DNA of 64,000 nucleotides from Methylibium petroleiphilum PM1 (lineage in GTDB: Bacteria > Pseudomonadota > Gammaproteobacteria > Burkholderiales > Burkholderiaceae_C), in assembly GCF_000015725.1 (NCBI RefSeq), contig NC_008825.1:2976001-3040000 (forward strand). Direction: 5' to 3'. The position numbers and the translations under genes are program-made. Below the pieces are notes generated by a model. That model ran no database searches. It was not told the origin of the DNA and saw only the letters and a program-made list of their open reading frames with translations. Below, in pieces: positions 45,912 through 62,537 of the stretch; the first letter of the stretch is position 1; each line of letters opens with the position of its first letter.

Positions 45912-48524
45912 ATGAGTGCCGACCCCGCCCGCGCCGAGTCCGGTCACACCCCCATGATGCAGCAGTACCTGCGCATCAAGGCCGAGCATCCCGACACGCT
46001 CGTGCTCTACCGCATGGGCGATTTCTACGAGCTGTTCTTCGACGACGCCCGCAAGGCGCACCGCCTGCTCGACATCACGCTCACCAGCCGCGGCCAGAGC
46101 GCCGGCGAGCCCGTCGTGATGGCCGGCGTGCCGGTGCACGCGCTCGAGAACTATCTCGGCAAGCTGGTCAAGCTTGGCGAGTCGGTCGCGATCGCCGAGC
46201 AGGTGGGCGACGTGGCGACTGCCAAGGGGCCGGTCGAGCGCAAGGTGGTGCGCGTCGTCACGCCGGGCACCGTGACCGACACCGAGCTGCTGTCGGAGCG
46301 CGTCGACACCCTGCTGCTGGCGGTGACGCGCCAGCGTGCGAGTTACGGCCTGGCCTGGCTGGGCCTGAGCAGCGGCACGCTGGGTCTCAGCGAATGCGGC
46401 GAGCGCGAACTCGCGGGCTGGCTGGCGCGCCTGGGCCCGGCCGAGGTGCTGGTCGACGACCGCGACGACGCGGCGCTGACGGCCGCGCTGTCCACCACTC
46501 GCACGGCGCTCACGCGGCGACCCGCGTGGCAGTTCGACACGGCGCTGGGCCGGCGCAAGCTGTGCGAACAACTGCGCGTTGCCAGTCTCGCCGGCTTCAA
46601 TGCCGAGGACGTGTCCGCAGCCCACGCCGCCGCCGCGGCGCTGCTCAGCTACGCCGAGCACACCCAGGGCCGGGCGCTGGCCCATGTGGGTTCGCTGGCG
46701 GTGGAGCGCGCGAGCGATCTGCTGGAACTGCCGCCGGCCACGCACCGCAACCTCGAGCTGACGCAGACGCTGCGCGGCGAGGACGCGCCGACGCTGCTGT
46801 CGCTGCTCGACGTGTGTCGCACCGGCATGGGCTCGCGCGCCTTGCGCCACTGGCTCACGCACCCGGCGCGCGTGCGCACGGCGGCCCGCGCGCGCCATGA
46901 AGCGATCGGCGCGCTGATGGAACGTGGCGGCGAGGTGTTGCGCGAGGCGCTGCGCGGCGTCAGCGACGTCGAGCGCATCACCGCGCGCATCGCGCTGCGC
47001 CAGGTGCGTCCGCGCGAACTGACCGGACTGCGCGCCACGCTGCTGGCGCTGCCCGCGCTGCGCGACGGCGTGCCGCGCGACAGCGCGCTGCTGGCCGATC
47101 TGGCACAGCAGCTCTCGCCGCCCCCGGAGATCGCCGACCTGCTGCAGCGCGCCATCGCCGACGAGCCGGCGGTGCTGTTGCGCGACGGCGGCGTCATCGC
47201 AACGGGCCACGACGCCGCGCTCGACGAGCTGCGCGGCATTGCGCAGAACTGCGAAGCCTTCCTGCTGGACCTGGAGGCGCGCGAGCGCAACCGCACGGGC
47301 ATCGCCAACCTGCGCGTGCAGTTCAATCGCGTGCACGGCTTCTACATCGAGGTCACGCAGGGCCAGGTCGACAAGGTGCCGGCCGACTACCAGCGCCGCC
47401 AGACGCTGAAGAACGCCGAGCGCTACATCACGCCGGAGCTGAAGGCCTTCGAAGACAAGGCGCTGTCGGCACAGGAGCGTGCTCTGGCGCGCGAGAAGCT
47501 GCTGTACGACGGCGTGCTCGATGCGCTGCAGCCGCAGCTGGCCGCGCTGGGCGCCGTGGCGCGCGCGCTGGCCAGTCTGGACGCGCTGGCCGCGCTGGCC
47601 GAGCGCGCGGCGGTGCTGAACTGGTGCTGCCCGGAGTTCGTGAGCCAGCCTTGCATCGAGATCGAGCAGGGCCGCCATCCGGTCGTCGAGGCGCGGCTGG
47701 CCGAGACCGGCGGCGGTAGCTTCATCCCCAACGACTGCCGGCTCGACGCCAACCGCCGCATGCTGGTGATCACCGGTCCCAACATGGGCGGCAAGTCGAC
47801 TTTCATGCGCCAGGTGGCGCTGGTGGTGCTGCTCGCCGCGATGGGCTCCTACGTGCCGGCCGCAGCCTGCCGGCTTGGCCCGGTCGACGCCATCCACACC
47901 CGCATCGGCGCGGCCGACGACCTGGCGAACGCACAGTCGACCTTCATGCTCGAGATGACCGAGGCGGCGGCCATCGTCCACGGCGCCACCGAGCACTCGC
48001 TGGTGCTGATGGACGAGATCGGCCGCGGCACCTCCACGTTCGACGGCCTGGCGCTGGCCGGGGCGATCGCCAGCCAGCTGCACGACCGCAACCGCGCCTT
48101 CACGCTGTTCGCCACCCACTATTTCGAGCTGACCGCCTTCCCCGAGAAGCACCCGCGTGCGCTGAACGTGCACGTCAGCGCGGCAGAGTCGCACACCGGC
48201 CACGGCGACGACATCGTGTTCCTGCACGAGATCCAGCCCGGCCCGGCCAGCCGCAGCTACGGCGTGCAGGTGGCGCGGCTGGCCGGCATGCCGGCGCCGC
48301 TGTTGCGCCAGGCGCGCGCGACGCTGGAGGCGCTGGAGGCCCAGCAGGCGGCCAGCGCCTCGCAGATCGACCTGTTCGCCGCGCCCCCGCCCTCGCCGCC
48401 GCGCGAAGCCACCGAGCTCGAGCGGGCCCTGGCCGGCGTCGAACCCGATACATTGACCCCGCGGGAAGCGCTCGATGCGCTCTACCGCCTCAAATCGCTC
48501 CACGAGCGTTCCAAGGAAAACTGA
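45912..48524 (+). CDS. mutS: DNA mismatch repair protein MutS
   Basis: An 870-residue MutS. The N-terminal mismatch-binding motif [11 protein letters not shown], connector, lever and clamp regions are followed by the ATPase: Walker [15 protein letters not shown] (about residue 620), Walker [17 protein letters not shown] and FATHYFELT. The C-terminal tetramer region [18 protein letters not shown] is present. Complete and of normal length. An antisense reading frame of over 1000 codons across it is a high-GC shadow. Confidence 0.97.
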   Translation: MSADPARAESGHTPMMQQYLRIKAEHPDTLVLYRMGDFYELFFDDARKAHRLLDITLTSRGQSAGEPVVMAGVPVHALENYLGKLVKLGESVAIAEQVGDVATAKGPVERKVVRVVTPGTVTDTELLSERVDTLLLAVTRQRASYGLAWLGLSSGTLGLSECGERELAGWLARLGPAEVLVDDRDDAALTAALSTTRTALTRRPAWQFDTALGRRKLCEQLRVASLAGFNAEDVSAAHAAAAALLSYAEHTQGRALAHVGSLAVERASDLLELPPATHRNLELTQTLRGEDAPTLLSLLDVCRTGMGSRALRHWLTHPARVRTAARARHEAIGALMERGGEVLREALRGVSDVERITARIALRQVRPRELTGLRATLLALPALRDGVPRDSALLADLAQQLSPPPEIADLLQRAIADEPAVLLRDGGVIATGHDAALDELRGIAQNCEAFLLDLEARERNRTGIANLRVQFNRVHGFYIEVTQGQVDKVPADYQRRQTLKNAERYITPELKAFEDKALSAQERALAREKLLYDGVLDALQPQLAALGAVARALASLDALAALAERAAVLNWCCPEFVSQPCIEIEQGRHPVVEARLAETGGGSFIPNDCRLDANRRMLVITGPNMGGKSTFMRQVALVVLLAAMGSYVPAAACRLGPVDAIHTRIGAADDLANAQSTFMLEMTEAAAIVHGATEHSLVLMDEIGRGTSTFDGLALAGAIASQLHDRNRAFTLFATHYFELTAFPEKHPRALNVHVSAAESHTGHGDDIVFLHEIQPGPASRSYGVQVARLAGMPAPLLRQARATLEALEAQQAASASQIDLFAAPPPSPPREATELERALAGVEPDTLTPREALDALYRLKSLHERSKEN

Positions 48525-48525
48525 C

Positions 48526-49353
48526 ATGACCTACTGCGTCGGCGTGCGGCTCAATGCCGGCCTCGTGTTCCTGTCCGACTCGCGCACCAACGCCGGGCTC
48601 GACCAGATCAGCACTTTCCGCAAGATGATGGTCTACGAGAAGCCCGGCGACCGCTTCATGGTGCTGCTGTCGGCCGGCAACCTGAGCATCAGCCAGTCGG
48701 TGCGCGAGATCCTGCAGGTCGAGAAGCTGGAGAACGGCGACAAGCCGCCGCTGACGATCTGGAACGCCACCAGCATGTTCGATGCGGTGCGCGTGCTCGG
48801 CAGCGCGGTGCGCCGCGTGCACGAGCAGGACGGCGCCTCGCTCAAGCGCGCCGGCATCGACTTCAACGCCTCGATGATCTTCGGCGGCCAGATCGGCGGC
48901 GAAGCGATGCGGCTGTTCCTCGTCTACTCGGCCGGCAACTTCATCGAGGCCACGCGCGAGACCTGCTACTTCCAGATCGGCGAGAGCAAGTACGGCAAGC
49001 CCATCCTCGACCGCATGATCACGCCGGCCACCAGCCTGGACGAGGCGGCGAAGTGCGCGCTGGTGTCGATGGACTCGACGCTGAAGTCCAACCTCTCCGT
49101 CGGTCTGCCGCTGGACCTGCTGGTCTACCAGGACGGCCGCTTCCAGACCGAGCAGATCGTCTGCATCGACGAGCACAACGAGTACTTCCGCATGATCCGC
49201 GGCAGTTGGGGCCAGAAGCTGCGCGCCGCCTTCGAGAGCATCGACGCGCCGCAGTGGGACAGCGGCGGCGCCGCGGCCCATCCGCTGCGCACCGGCCGCG
49301 AACGCTGCGAACCGATGCGCAAGATCACCCACCCGAACGAACGCATCGTCTGA
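48526..49353 (+). CDS. Anbu-type proteasome-like protease
   Basis: A 275-residue Anbu (ancestral beta-subunit) protein. It starts MTYCVGVRLNAGLVFLSDSRTNAG; Met removal would expose Thr2 as the N-terminal nucleophile of a proteasome fold. The family sequences FGGQIGGEAMRLFLVYSAGNFIEA and YGKPILDRM are present. It follows mutS by one base. The partners often found with Anbu (transglutaminase-like, alpha-E, ATP-grasp genes) are not next to it. Substrates are unknown. Confidence 0.85.
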   Translation: MTYCVGVRLNAGLVFLSDSRTNAGLDQISTFRKMMVYEKPGDRFMVLLSAGNLSISQSVREILQVEKLENGDKPPLTIWNATSMFDAVRVLGSAVRRVHEQDGASLKRAGIDFNASMIFGGQIGGEAMRLFLVYSAGNFIEATRETCYFQIGESKYGKPILDRMITPATSLDEAAKCALVSMDSTLKSNLSVGLPLDLLVYQDGRFQTEQIVCIDEHNEYFRMIRGSWGQKLRAAFESIDAPQWDSGGAAAHPLRTGRERCEPMRKITHPNERIV

Positions 49354-49355
49354 GC

Positions 49356-52000
<2,645 letters not shown>

Positions 52001-52004
<4 letters not shown>

Positions 52005-52858
52005 AGCTGTGCGGCTTTGACGTCGGCCTCGACCGGCCGTTCTTCCTGATCTCCGGCCCCTGCGTGGTCGAGAGCGAGCAACTGCAGATGGACGTGGCCG
52101 GTCGCCTGAAGGAAATCACCGCGGCGCTCGGCATCCCCTTCATCTTCAAGTCCAGCTACGACAAGGCCAACCGCTCGTCCGGCACCTCGTTCCGCGGACC
52201 GGGCATGGAGAAGGGCCTGGAGATCCTGGCCAAGGTGCGCCGTGATCTGCAGGTGCCGGTGCTGACCGACGTGCACAGCGAGGCCGAGATCCCGGTCGTC
52301 GCGCAGCATGTCGACGTGCTTCAGACCCCCGCCTTCCTGTGCCGCCAGACCGACTTCATCCGGGCCGTGGCCCAGAGTGGCAAGCCGGTGAACATCAAGA
52401 AGGGCCAGTTCCTCGCCCCTGGCGACATGAAGAACGTGATCCAGAAGGCGCGCGACGCGGCACGCGAGAAGGGCCTGCCGGACGACGTGTTCATGGCCTG
52501 CGAGCGTGGCGCGAGCTTCGGCTACAACAACCTCGTGTCCGACATGCGCAGCCTGGCCATCATGCGCGAGACCGGCAGCCCGGTGGTCTTCGACGCGACC
52601 CACAGCGTGCAGCTGCCGGGCGGCCAGGGCACCAGCTCCGGCGGGCAGCGCGAGTTCGTGCCGGTGCTGTCGCGCGCGGCCATCGCGGTCGGCGTGGCGG
52701 GCGTCTTCATGGAAACCCACCCGGACCCGGCCAAGGCGCTGAGTGACGGCCCGAATGCGGTGCCGCTGAAGCACATGAAGGCCCTGCTCGAACAGCTGGT
52801 CAGCATCGACCGCGTGATCAAGGCACAGCCGCTGCTCGAGAACGATTTTTCCTGTTGA
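52001..52858 (+). CDS. kdsA: 3-deoxy-8-phosphooctulonate (KDO-8-P) synthase
   Basis: A 285-residue aldolase-like enzyme condensing PEP and arabinose-5-phosphate to KDO-8-P for lipopolysaccharide. Motifs: [53 protein letters not shown] and [21 protein letters not shown]. The ATG at 52001 has GGAGG at good spacing. Longer upstream openings are out of family. Confidence 0.97.
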
Positions 52859-52864
52859 TGTTGA

Positions 52865-54283
<1,419 letters not shown>

Positions 54284-54314
54284 GTCCCCGCTGCCTGCCG
54301 CGCCCGCCGCCGCC

Positions 54315-54590
54315 ATGCGCCTGATCACCGTCGCGCTGGTCGCGTTGCTGGCCCTGGTCCACGCCGAGCTGTGGTTCGGCAAGGGCGGGGTCGGCCGGGT
54401 GGTCGGCCTGCAGGCGCAGCTGCGCGAGCAGCAGGCGAAGAACGACGTGGCGCAGACACGCAACGACCGGCTCTCGGCCGAGGTGCGCGACCTCAAGGAA
54501 GGCCTGGAGATGGTCGAGGAGAAGGCGCGCTCCGAGCTGGGCATGCTCAAGCCCGACGAGATCTACGTGCAGTACGCGCCGCGCCGCTAG
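54315..54590 (+). CDS. ftsB: Cell division protein FtsB
   Basis: A 91-residue bitopic protein. Membrane helix at about 3-18 (ITVALVALLALVHAELWFG), then a coiled coil (LQAQLREQQAKNDVAQTRND), and a C-terminal segment LEMVEEKARSELGMLKPDEIY typical of FtsB. It joins FtsL and FtsQ in the divisome. The position next to eno supports the call. Confidence 0.93.
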   Translation: MRLITVALVALLALVHAELWFGKGGVGRVVGLQAQLREQQAKNDVAQTRNDRLSAEVRDLKEGLEMVEEKARSELGMLKPDEIYVQYAPRR

Positions 54591-54617
54591 GCCCGCGCCC
54601 GACTCTCTTTCGCCCCG

Positions 54618-55277
54618 ATGCGCCGCCCGAGCGCATGCCTTGCGATGCTCACCTCGCTGATCGACTTCCTCAACGCACCGGCCTTCGTGCTCGGCCCGCT
54701 GGCCGCCAGCCGCGCCGAACTGGCCGGCGCGCTGCTGGGCGTCTGGATGGTGTGGTGCAACCTGCGCGTCGACCCGCTGGCCTGGCCGCTGGCGATCACC
54801 AGCTCGGCGCTCTACGGCCTGGTGTTCTGGGAGGCCCGGCTGTACGGCGACGCATCGCTGCAGCTGCTGTTCATCGCGGTCGCCTTCTGGGGCTGGTGGC
54901 AGTGGCTGTGCGGCACCCAGGCCGATGGCAGCGCGCTCGCAGTGCGCCACCTCGCCCCGCGCGGCCGGCTGCAGGCACTGCTGGCCTTCGCCCTGCTGTG
55001 GCCGGCCACCGCGTTGCTGCTGCGCCACGGCACCGACACCGACGTGCCCTGGTGGGACGCCTTCCCCACCGCCGGCAGCGTGGTGGGCCAGGTGCTGCTG
55101 GGCCGCAAGCTGGTGGAGAACTGGCCGGTGTGGATCGCCGTCAATGCCGTCGGCGTGAGCCTGTTCGCCTACAAGGGGCTGTGGCTCACCGTCGGGCTTT
55201 ACGCGCTGTTCGCGCTGCTGGCGGCGATCGGCTGGCGCGCCTGGACCCGCAAGGCCGCGGCGATGAGCTCGGCATGA
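54618..55277 (+). CDS. pnuC: Nicotinamide riboside transporter PnuC
   Basis: A 219-residue membrane protein with about seven helices in the PnuC fold. Motifs: NLRVDPLAWPLAITSSALYG, FWGWWQWL and PVWIAVNAVGVSLFAYKGLW. PnuC lets nicotinamide riboside diffuse in, trapped by phosphorylation; the next gene encodes such a kinase 22 bp downstream. ATG 54618, or 54645 (MLTSLIDFLNAP), which is closer to the family N-terminus. Confidence 0.9.
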   Translation: MRRPSACLAMLTSLIDFLNAPAFVLGPLAASRAELAGALLGVWMVWCNLRVDPLAWPLAITSSALYGLVFWEARLYGDASLQLLFIAVAFWGWWQWLCGTQADGSALAVRHLAPRGRLQALLAFALLWPATALLLRHGTDTDVPWWDAFPTAGSVVGQVLLGRKLVENWPVWIAVNAVGVSLFAYKGLWLTVGLYALFALLAAIGWRAWTRKAAAMSSA

Positions 55278-55299
55278 GGCGGCTTGCGGGGCGGTGCGC

Positions 55300-55950
55300 A
55301 TGGGCCCGGTGATCGCGCTGGTCGGTGCCGAGAGCACCGGCAAGACCACGCTGGCCCATGCGCTGGCGCTGGAGCTCCGTTCGCTCGGCCGGCCGGCCAC
55401 GCGGGTGGCCGAGTACCTGCGCGAGTTCTGCGACGCGCACGGCCGCACGCCGCGGCCCGAGGAACAGGCCGCCATCGCCGACGAGCAATGGCGTCGCATC
55501 GAGGCCGCCGCGCGGGACGGTCACATCGTGCTGGCCGACACCACGCCGCTGATGATCGCGGTCTACAGCGAGTTCGTGTTCGGCGACCGCAGTCTCTACC
55601 CCCTGGCGCTCGAGCGCCAGCGCCGCTGCGCCCACACGCTGCTGACCGGCCTCGACCTGGCCTGGCAGCCAGACGGCCTGCAGCGCGACGGCGCCCAGGT
55701 GCGCGGCCCGGTCGACCGCTTGGTCCGCGACGCGCTGGCCTCTGCCGTGCTGCCCTATTCGGTGGTCTATGGCGAAGGCTCGGCGCGCACGGCAGCCGCT
55801 GTGGCTGCGCTGCGCCCGCTGCTGCACCTGCCCGCCCAGGTGGCCCCCGCGCCCGACGGCCCGCGGCTGCGTGGCCGCTGCCGCGAATGCCTGCAGCCCG
55901 AATGCGAACATCTGTCGTCCGCGTCCGCGGCGAAGCGCCCATTGCCATGA
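55300..55950 (+). CDS. NadR-like ribosylnicotinamide kinase
   Basis: A 216-residue P-loop kinase like the C-terminal domain of NadR. It begins [18 protein letters not shown] and carries [16 protein letters not shown], a [16 protein letters not shown] strand and a C-terminal [12 protein letters not shown]. Without the nucleotidyltransferase domain it should only phosphorylate nicotinamide riboside to NMN, trapping what PnuC imports. Start ATG 55300 (a GTG lies two codons before). ATGA overlap with trmB. Confidence 0.85.
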
Positions 55951-56693
55951 GCGAACCCGATTCCTCTTCTCCTCCGGCCCACCCGCCCCGGCCGATCCGC
56001 AGCTTCGTGCTTCGCGCTGGCCGCATGGGCAGCGGGCAGACACGCGCCCTCGCCGAACTCGGCCCGCGCTTCGTGCTGCCGTTCCAGCGCGAGCCGCTCG
56101 ACCCGCAGACCGTGTTCGGACGCCGCGCCCCGCGGGTGTTCGAGATCGGCTTCGGCATGGGCGACGCCACCGCGCAGATCGCCGCCGCCCGGCCCGACAC
56201 CGATTTCATCGGCTGCGAGGTGCACACGCCGGGCGTCGGCGCCCTGCTCAAGCAAATCGGCGAGCGCGAACTGACGAACCTGCGCATCGTGCAGCACGAC
56301 GCGGTCGAGGTGCTCGATCACATGATCGAACCCGGCTCGCTGGCCGGCATCCACCTGTTCTTCCCGGACCCCTGGCACAAGAAGAAGCACCACAAGCGCC
56401 GCCTGGTGCAACCCGCGTTCGTCGAGCGACTGGTGACGCGGCTCGCGCCGGGCGGCTACCTGCACTGCGCCACCGACTGGCAGCCCTATGCCGAGCAGAT
56501 GCTCGAGGTGCTGGGAGCCGAGCCGGCGCTGCGCAACAGTGCCGACGGCTACGCGCCGCGGCCCGAGTACCGGCCGCTGACGAAGTTCGAGCAGCGCGGC
56601 CTGCGACTGGGCCACGGCGTCTGGGATCTGGTGTTCACCAAGCACCAGGGACGGAGCGCATCGAAGCAGTGCACTGCAACATCTTCGCCTTGA
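55947..56693 (+). CDS. trmB: tRNA (guanine-N7-)-methyltransferase TrmB
   Basis: A 248-residue class I methyltransferase that makes m7G46 in tRNA. Motifs: [16 protein letters not shown] (SAM site), [33 protein letters not shown] and [10 protein letters not shown]. The last 20 residues after [11 protein letters not shown] are a non-conserved tail. Start ATG 55947 overlaps the kinase stop. Confidence 0.95.
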
Positions 56694-56951
56694 TCCGCCC
56701 TCTGAGACCGCTTCGCAAACCTGAAGCGAGGCTGACGCCGGAACCCATGAATCGTCGACAGACACCGCTGAGCTTGAACAGCGTGAAGGCGTCGAAGCCA
56801 AACGTCCTTACCCAGCACCCGTTCATGGGGTGGTGACCCCTCCCCCTAACGCCTACTCTCTGCGAATCAGATAAAACCCGGCGAGCGCTCTGAAGCTGGC
56901 TCGGGTGTGCGGTTGCCACATCGGCACTGCATGGCCCCCAGGAGAGTTTCA

Positions 56952-59249
<2,298 letters not shown>

Positions 59250-59250
59250 G

Positions 59251-59274
59251 TCTGCAGCGCCTCGGCGCTGCAGA
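59251..59274 (+). terminator. Terminator-like hairpin between convergent genes
   Basis: TCTGCAGCGC-CTCG-GCGCTGCAGA is a perfect 10-bp stem two bases after the lipoprotein stop and 8 bp before the end of the convergent SDR gene. No T-run follows on either side, so termination would be weak or serve mRNA protection. Confidence 0.55.
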
Positions 59275-59281
59275 TCCGGAA

Positions 59282-60076
59282 TCACACCGCCGACCTGAGC
59301 ACGCCGCCGTCCACCCGCAGCGCCGCACCGGTGGTGGCTGACGCGAGGGGGCTGGCGACATAGGCCACCAGCGAGGCCACCTCCTCGGTCGTGGCGAAGC
59401 GGCGAATCAGGGAAGTGGGCCGCATCTTGAGGAAGAACTCCTGCTCGACGACCTCGGCCGACTTGCCTTCGGCCTGGGCCAGCGCATCGACGAAGTCGAC
59501 GACACCGCGCGAACGCGTAGGCCCGGGCAGTACGCTGTTGACCGTGATGCCCGTCCCGGCCACGGCCTCCGCAAGGCCTCGCGACACCGCCAGTTGCGCG
59601 GTCTTGGTCATGCCGTAGTGGATCATCTCCGACGGGATCTGCAGCGCGCTCTCGCTCGAGATGAAGATCACCCGCCCCCAATTGCGTTGCCGCATCGCCG
59701 GCAGGTAGAGCCGCGCCAGACGCACGCCGCTGAGTACGTTGACGTCGAAGAAGCGCTGCCAGTCCGCGTCGGGGATCTCCTCGAAGGGCTTGGGCTCGAA
59801 GATGCCGAGGTTGTTGACGAGAATATCGACATCCGGGAAGCGGCGCACGAGCGCCTCGGCCGCCACCGCGGTGCTGAGGTCGCCGGCAAAGCCTTCGGCG
59901 GCGTTCGGCCCCGATGCCGCGCACAGTTGCGCGACGGCACGTTCGACGGCCACCTCGGTACGGCCGTTGACGATCACGCGCGCACCCTCGCGCGCCAGCG
60001 CCTCGGCGATCGAATAGCCGATGCCGGCCGTGCTGCCGGACACGAGAGCCTGCTTGCCTGTCAGTTGAAGATCCAC
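59282..60076 (-). CDS. Short-chain dehydrogenase/reductase
   Basis: A 264-residue classical SDR. The NAD(P)-binding TGKQALVSGSTAGIG (usual TGxxxGxG as SGSTAGIG), NNLGIFEPKPF, catalytic Ser in ISSES and YGMTK (Tyr-x3-Lys) are present, as is the C-terminal TGAALRVDGGVLRS. Substrate not predictable. The start is GTG 60076 with AGGAAAG upstream. Confidence 0.88.
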   Translation of the reverse strand: MDLQLTGKQALVSGSTAGIGYSIAEALAREGARVIVNGRTEVAVERAVAQLCAASGPNAAEGFAGDLSTAVAAEALVRRFPDVDILVNNLGIFEPKPFEEIPDADWQRFFDVNVLSGVRLARLYLPAMRQRNWGRVIFISSESALQIPSEMIHYGMTKTAQLAVSRGLAEAVAGTGITVNSVLPGPTRSRGVVDFVDALAQAEGKSAEVVEQEFFLKMRPTSLIRRFATTEEVASLVAYVASPLASATTGAALRVDGGVLRSAV

Positions 60077-60187
60077 GTTGAGCTTTCCTGAAGAGTGACG
60101 CTCGGTGAGCGAATGCGCGCAGTCTTGCAGGAACGCGCCGACCTGCTCGATGTCAAGGTCTTCGTCGCGCCAACCTCGGCGCCGAGG

Positions 60188-61507
60188 TCAGGATTCGGAG
60201 CCGGTCAGCGATGCGGCATCGGCGCCGCCCAGTCGGTTGACCAGCACCTTGTCGACCCGCTTGCCGTCGAGATCGACCACCTCGAAGCGCCAACCGGCCC
60301 ACTCGACCACGTCGGCGGTCTGCGGCAGGCGCCCGAGCAGCAGCATCGTCATGCCGGCGAGGGTGTTGTAGCGGCCACGGTCCTCGTCGGGCAGTTCCTT
60401 CAGGCCGAGCCGGTCCTTGAGTTCGGGGACCGGGATCAAGCCGTCGATCAACCACGAGCCATCGTCGCGCTGCACCGCCCAGGCGTCGTCGGCGGTGGGC
60501 GTGGTGAACTCACCGGTGATGGCCTCCAGCACGTCGCGCAGCGTGATCACGCCTTGGACTTCGCCGTACTCGTCGACGACGAACACCATCTGCGTGGTCG
60601 ATCCGCGGAACTGCTCGAGCAGTTCCATGCCGGTGAGCGTCTCGGGCACGAACACCGGCGGCTGCAGGCCTTCGGTCAACGACAGCGGCTTGCCGCTGGT
60701 GACCTGCTGCAGCAGGTGCTGCGTCCCGACGACGCCGAGCACCTCGTCCAGTCCGCCCCGGCACACCGGGTAGCGGGAGTGTTCGTGGGCCGCGATCACC
60801 GCCAGCGCGTCGGCGATGGGCGTCGTGCTGTCGAGCCAGGCGATCTCGCCGCGCGGGATCATCATCGAGCCGATCTGCCGCTCGTCGAGCCGGAAGACAT
60901 TGCGCACCATCTGGTGTTCCTGGGCCTCGATGACCCCGGCGTCGAAGCCCTCCTCGAGGCTGGCCGCAATCTCCTCCTCCGTCACGCCCCGGCTCTGCGT
61001 ATCGCGGATGCCTAGCAGGCCGAGGATCGCGCCCGTGCTGCCGGCCAGCAGCTTGACGAAGGGCCTGGCGACGAAGGACAGGCCGCGCATCGGCCGCGAG
61101 ACCAGGCGCGCGACGGCTTCGGGATAGAGCTGGCCGACCCGCTTGGGCACCAGTTCGCCGAAGATGATCGTCAGGAAGGTGATGATCACCACCACCAGGG
61201 CGAGCGAGCCGATATCGGCGGCCCGCGGCGCAATGTCGAAGCCTTCCTTGAGCCACGCGGCCAACGGCTGCGAGAAGGCGGCCTCGCCCACGATGCCGTT
61301 CAGGATGCCGATCGAGGTGATGCCGATCTGCACCGTCGACAGGAAGCTCGTCGGGTTGTCATGCAACTCCATCGCCGCCTTGGCGCCGGCGTCTCCGGTT
61401 TCCACCATCACCTGCAGACGCGCCTTGCGGCTCGCGGCCAGCGACATCTCCGACATCGCGAACAGGCCGTTGAGAAGGATCAGGCAAACCAGGAGAAAGA
61501 CGTCCAT
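60188..61507 (-). CDS. CNNM/CorC-type membrane protein with CBS domains
   Basis: A 439-residue protein: a DUF21/CNNM membrane domain of three to four helices (about 1-190, with FAMSEMSLAASRKARLQ and FGELVPKRV), a CBS pair (about 205-335, MIPRGEIAWLDSTTPIADAL, YPVCRG) and a CorC/HlyC transporter-associated domain (DDGSWLIDGLIPVPELKDRLG, RYNTLAGMTMLLLGRLP). Members affect Mg2+ or Co2+ efflux; old names are hemolysin-like. Divergent from apaH, 62 bp apart. Confidence 0.9.
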   Translation of the reverse strand: MDVFLLVCLILLNGLFAMSEMSLAASRKARLQVMVETGDAGAKAAMELHDNPTSFLSTVQIGITSIGILNGIVGEAAFSQPLAAWLKEGFDIAPRAADIGSLALVVVIITFLTIIFGELVPKRVGQLYPEAVARLVSRPMRGLSFVARPFVKLLAGSTGAILGLLGIRDTQSRGVTEEEIAASLEEGFDAGVIEAQEHQMVRNVFRLDERQIGSMMIPRGEIAWLDSTTPIADALAVIAAHEHSRYPVCRGGLDEVLGVVGTQHLLQQVTSGKPLSLTEGLQPPVFVPETLTGMELLEQFRGSTTQMVFVVDEYGEVQGVITLRDVLEAITGEFTTPTADDAWAVQRDDGSWLIDGLIPVPELKDRLGLKELPDEDRGRYNTLAGMTMLLLGRLPQTADVVEWAGWRFEVVDLDGKRVDKVLVNRLGGADAASLTGSES

Positions 61508-61569
61508 TCAGTGCGCCGCGCCGGGCGACGTCACGAGTCGGTGAAATACGAGCGTAGCAGAATCGACCC

Positions 61570-62391
61570 ATGATCTATCTCGTCGGCGACCTCCAGGGCT
61601 GTTGCGACGCCCTCGACCACCTGCTCGCCAAGATCGGCTTCTCGCCCTCGCGCGATCGGCTGTACGCGCTCGGCGATCTGGTGAACCGCGGGCCGCGGTC
61701 GCTCGACGTGCTGCGGCGCCTGATCGCACTGGGCGACTCGGCCACCTGCCTGCTCGGCAACCACGACCTGCACCTGCTGGCCGTGGCCCGAGGCGTGCGC
61801 CGCCCCCACCGCAGCGACACGCTGACGCCGATCCTCGAGTCCGCGGACCGCGACGCGCTGATCGATTGGGTCCGCAGTCGACCGCTCGCGGTGCACGCGG
61901 AGGGCTGGCTGATGGTGCATGCCGGCGTGGCGCCGCAGTGGGACCGGGCGCTGACGCTGCAACTGGCCGCCGAAGTGGAGGCGGAACTCGGCGGTCCGCG
62001 ATGGGGGGACTTCCTGCAGGTGATGTACGGCAACGAGCCGTCTCGATGGAAGACCGGTCTCGACGGCGCCGACCGATGGCGCTTCGCGATCAACGTGCTC
62101 ACGCGCGTGCGCTTCGTCGATGCTCGTGGCACGCTGGACTTCAAGGTGAAGGAGGCCGCGGACAAAGCGCCGGACGGGCTCTACCCCTGGTTCGAGGCAC
62201 CCGACCGCCAGACGCAGGGACAACCAATCGCCTTCGGCCATTGGTCGACGCTCGGCCTCTTGAATCGCCCTGACCTGCTGGCCATCGACACCGGCTGCGT
62301 CTGGGGCGGCGCGCTCACCGCGGTGCGTATCGACGGAGGACGGCGGGAGATGATCCAGGTCGACTGCGAAACGGCGCAGCGGCCTGGCTGA
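61570..62391 (+). CDS. apaH: Symmetrical diadenosine tetraphosphatase ApaH
   Basis: A 273-residue metallophosphatase that splits Ap4A to two ADP and decaps Np4-RNA. The motifs GDLQGCCDALDHLL, GDLVNRGPRSLDVL and GNHDLHLLAV, VHAGVAPQW and FGHWSTLG are all intact. The ATG at 61570 is preceded by a short intergenic region shared with the CorC-type gene. Confidence 0.95.
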   Translation: MIYLVGDLQGCCDALDHLLAKIGFSPSRDRLYALGDLVNRGPRSLDVLRRLIALGDSATCLLGNHDLHLLAVARGVRRPHRSDTLTPILESADRDALIDWVRSRPLAVHAEGWLMVHAGVAPQWDRALTLQLAAEVEAELGGPRWGDFLQVMYGNEPSRWKTGLDGADRWRFAINVLTRVRFVDARGTLDFKVKEAADKAPDGLYPWFEAPDRQTQGQPIAFGHWSTLGLLNRPDLLAIDTGCVWGGALTAVRIDGGRREMIQVDCETAQRPG

Positions 62392-62438
62392 TCAGTCGCG
62401 GCGACCGGGCCGCTGCCGAACTTAGAATTCAGTCCGTT

Positions 62439-62528
62439 GGAAGCGTGGCCGAGCGGTTGAAGGCAGCAGTCTTGAAAACTGCCGAAGGGGTGACCCTTCC
62501 GTGGGTTCGAATCCCACCGCTTCCGCCA
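62439..62528 (+). tRNA. tRNA-Ser (anticodon UGA)
   Basis: Acceptor stem GGAAGCG / CGCTTCC with G discriminator and encoded CCA (62526-62528). D-arm GGCCGAGCGGTTGAAGGC, anticodon stem GCAGT/ACTGC with loop CTTGAAA (anticodon TGA at 62473-62475), a long type II variable arm and T-arm GTGGGTTCGAATCCCAC. The long variable arm and anticodon fix it as serine. Confidence 0.98.
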
Positions 62529-62537
62529 ATGCACCTC

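Noticed and set aside
45255-48527. Antisense open frame of about 1090 codons across suhB and mutS
   Set aside because: It is a third-position-GC shadow of two well-conserved genes, has Gln/Arg/His-rich repetitive composition and no recognisable domain.
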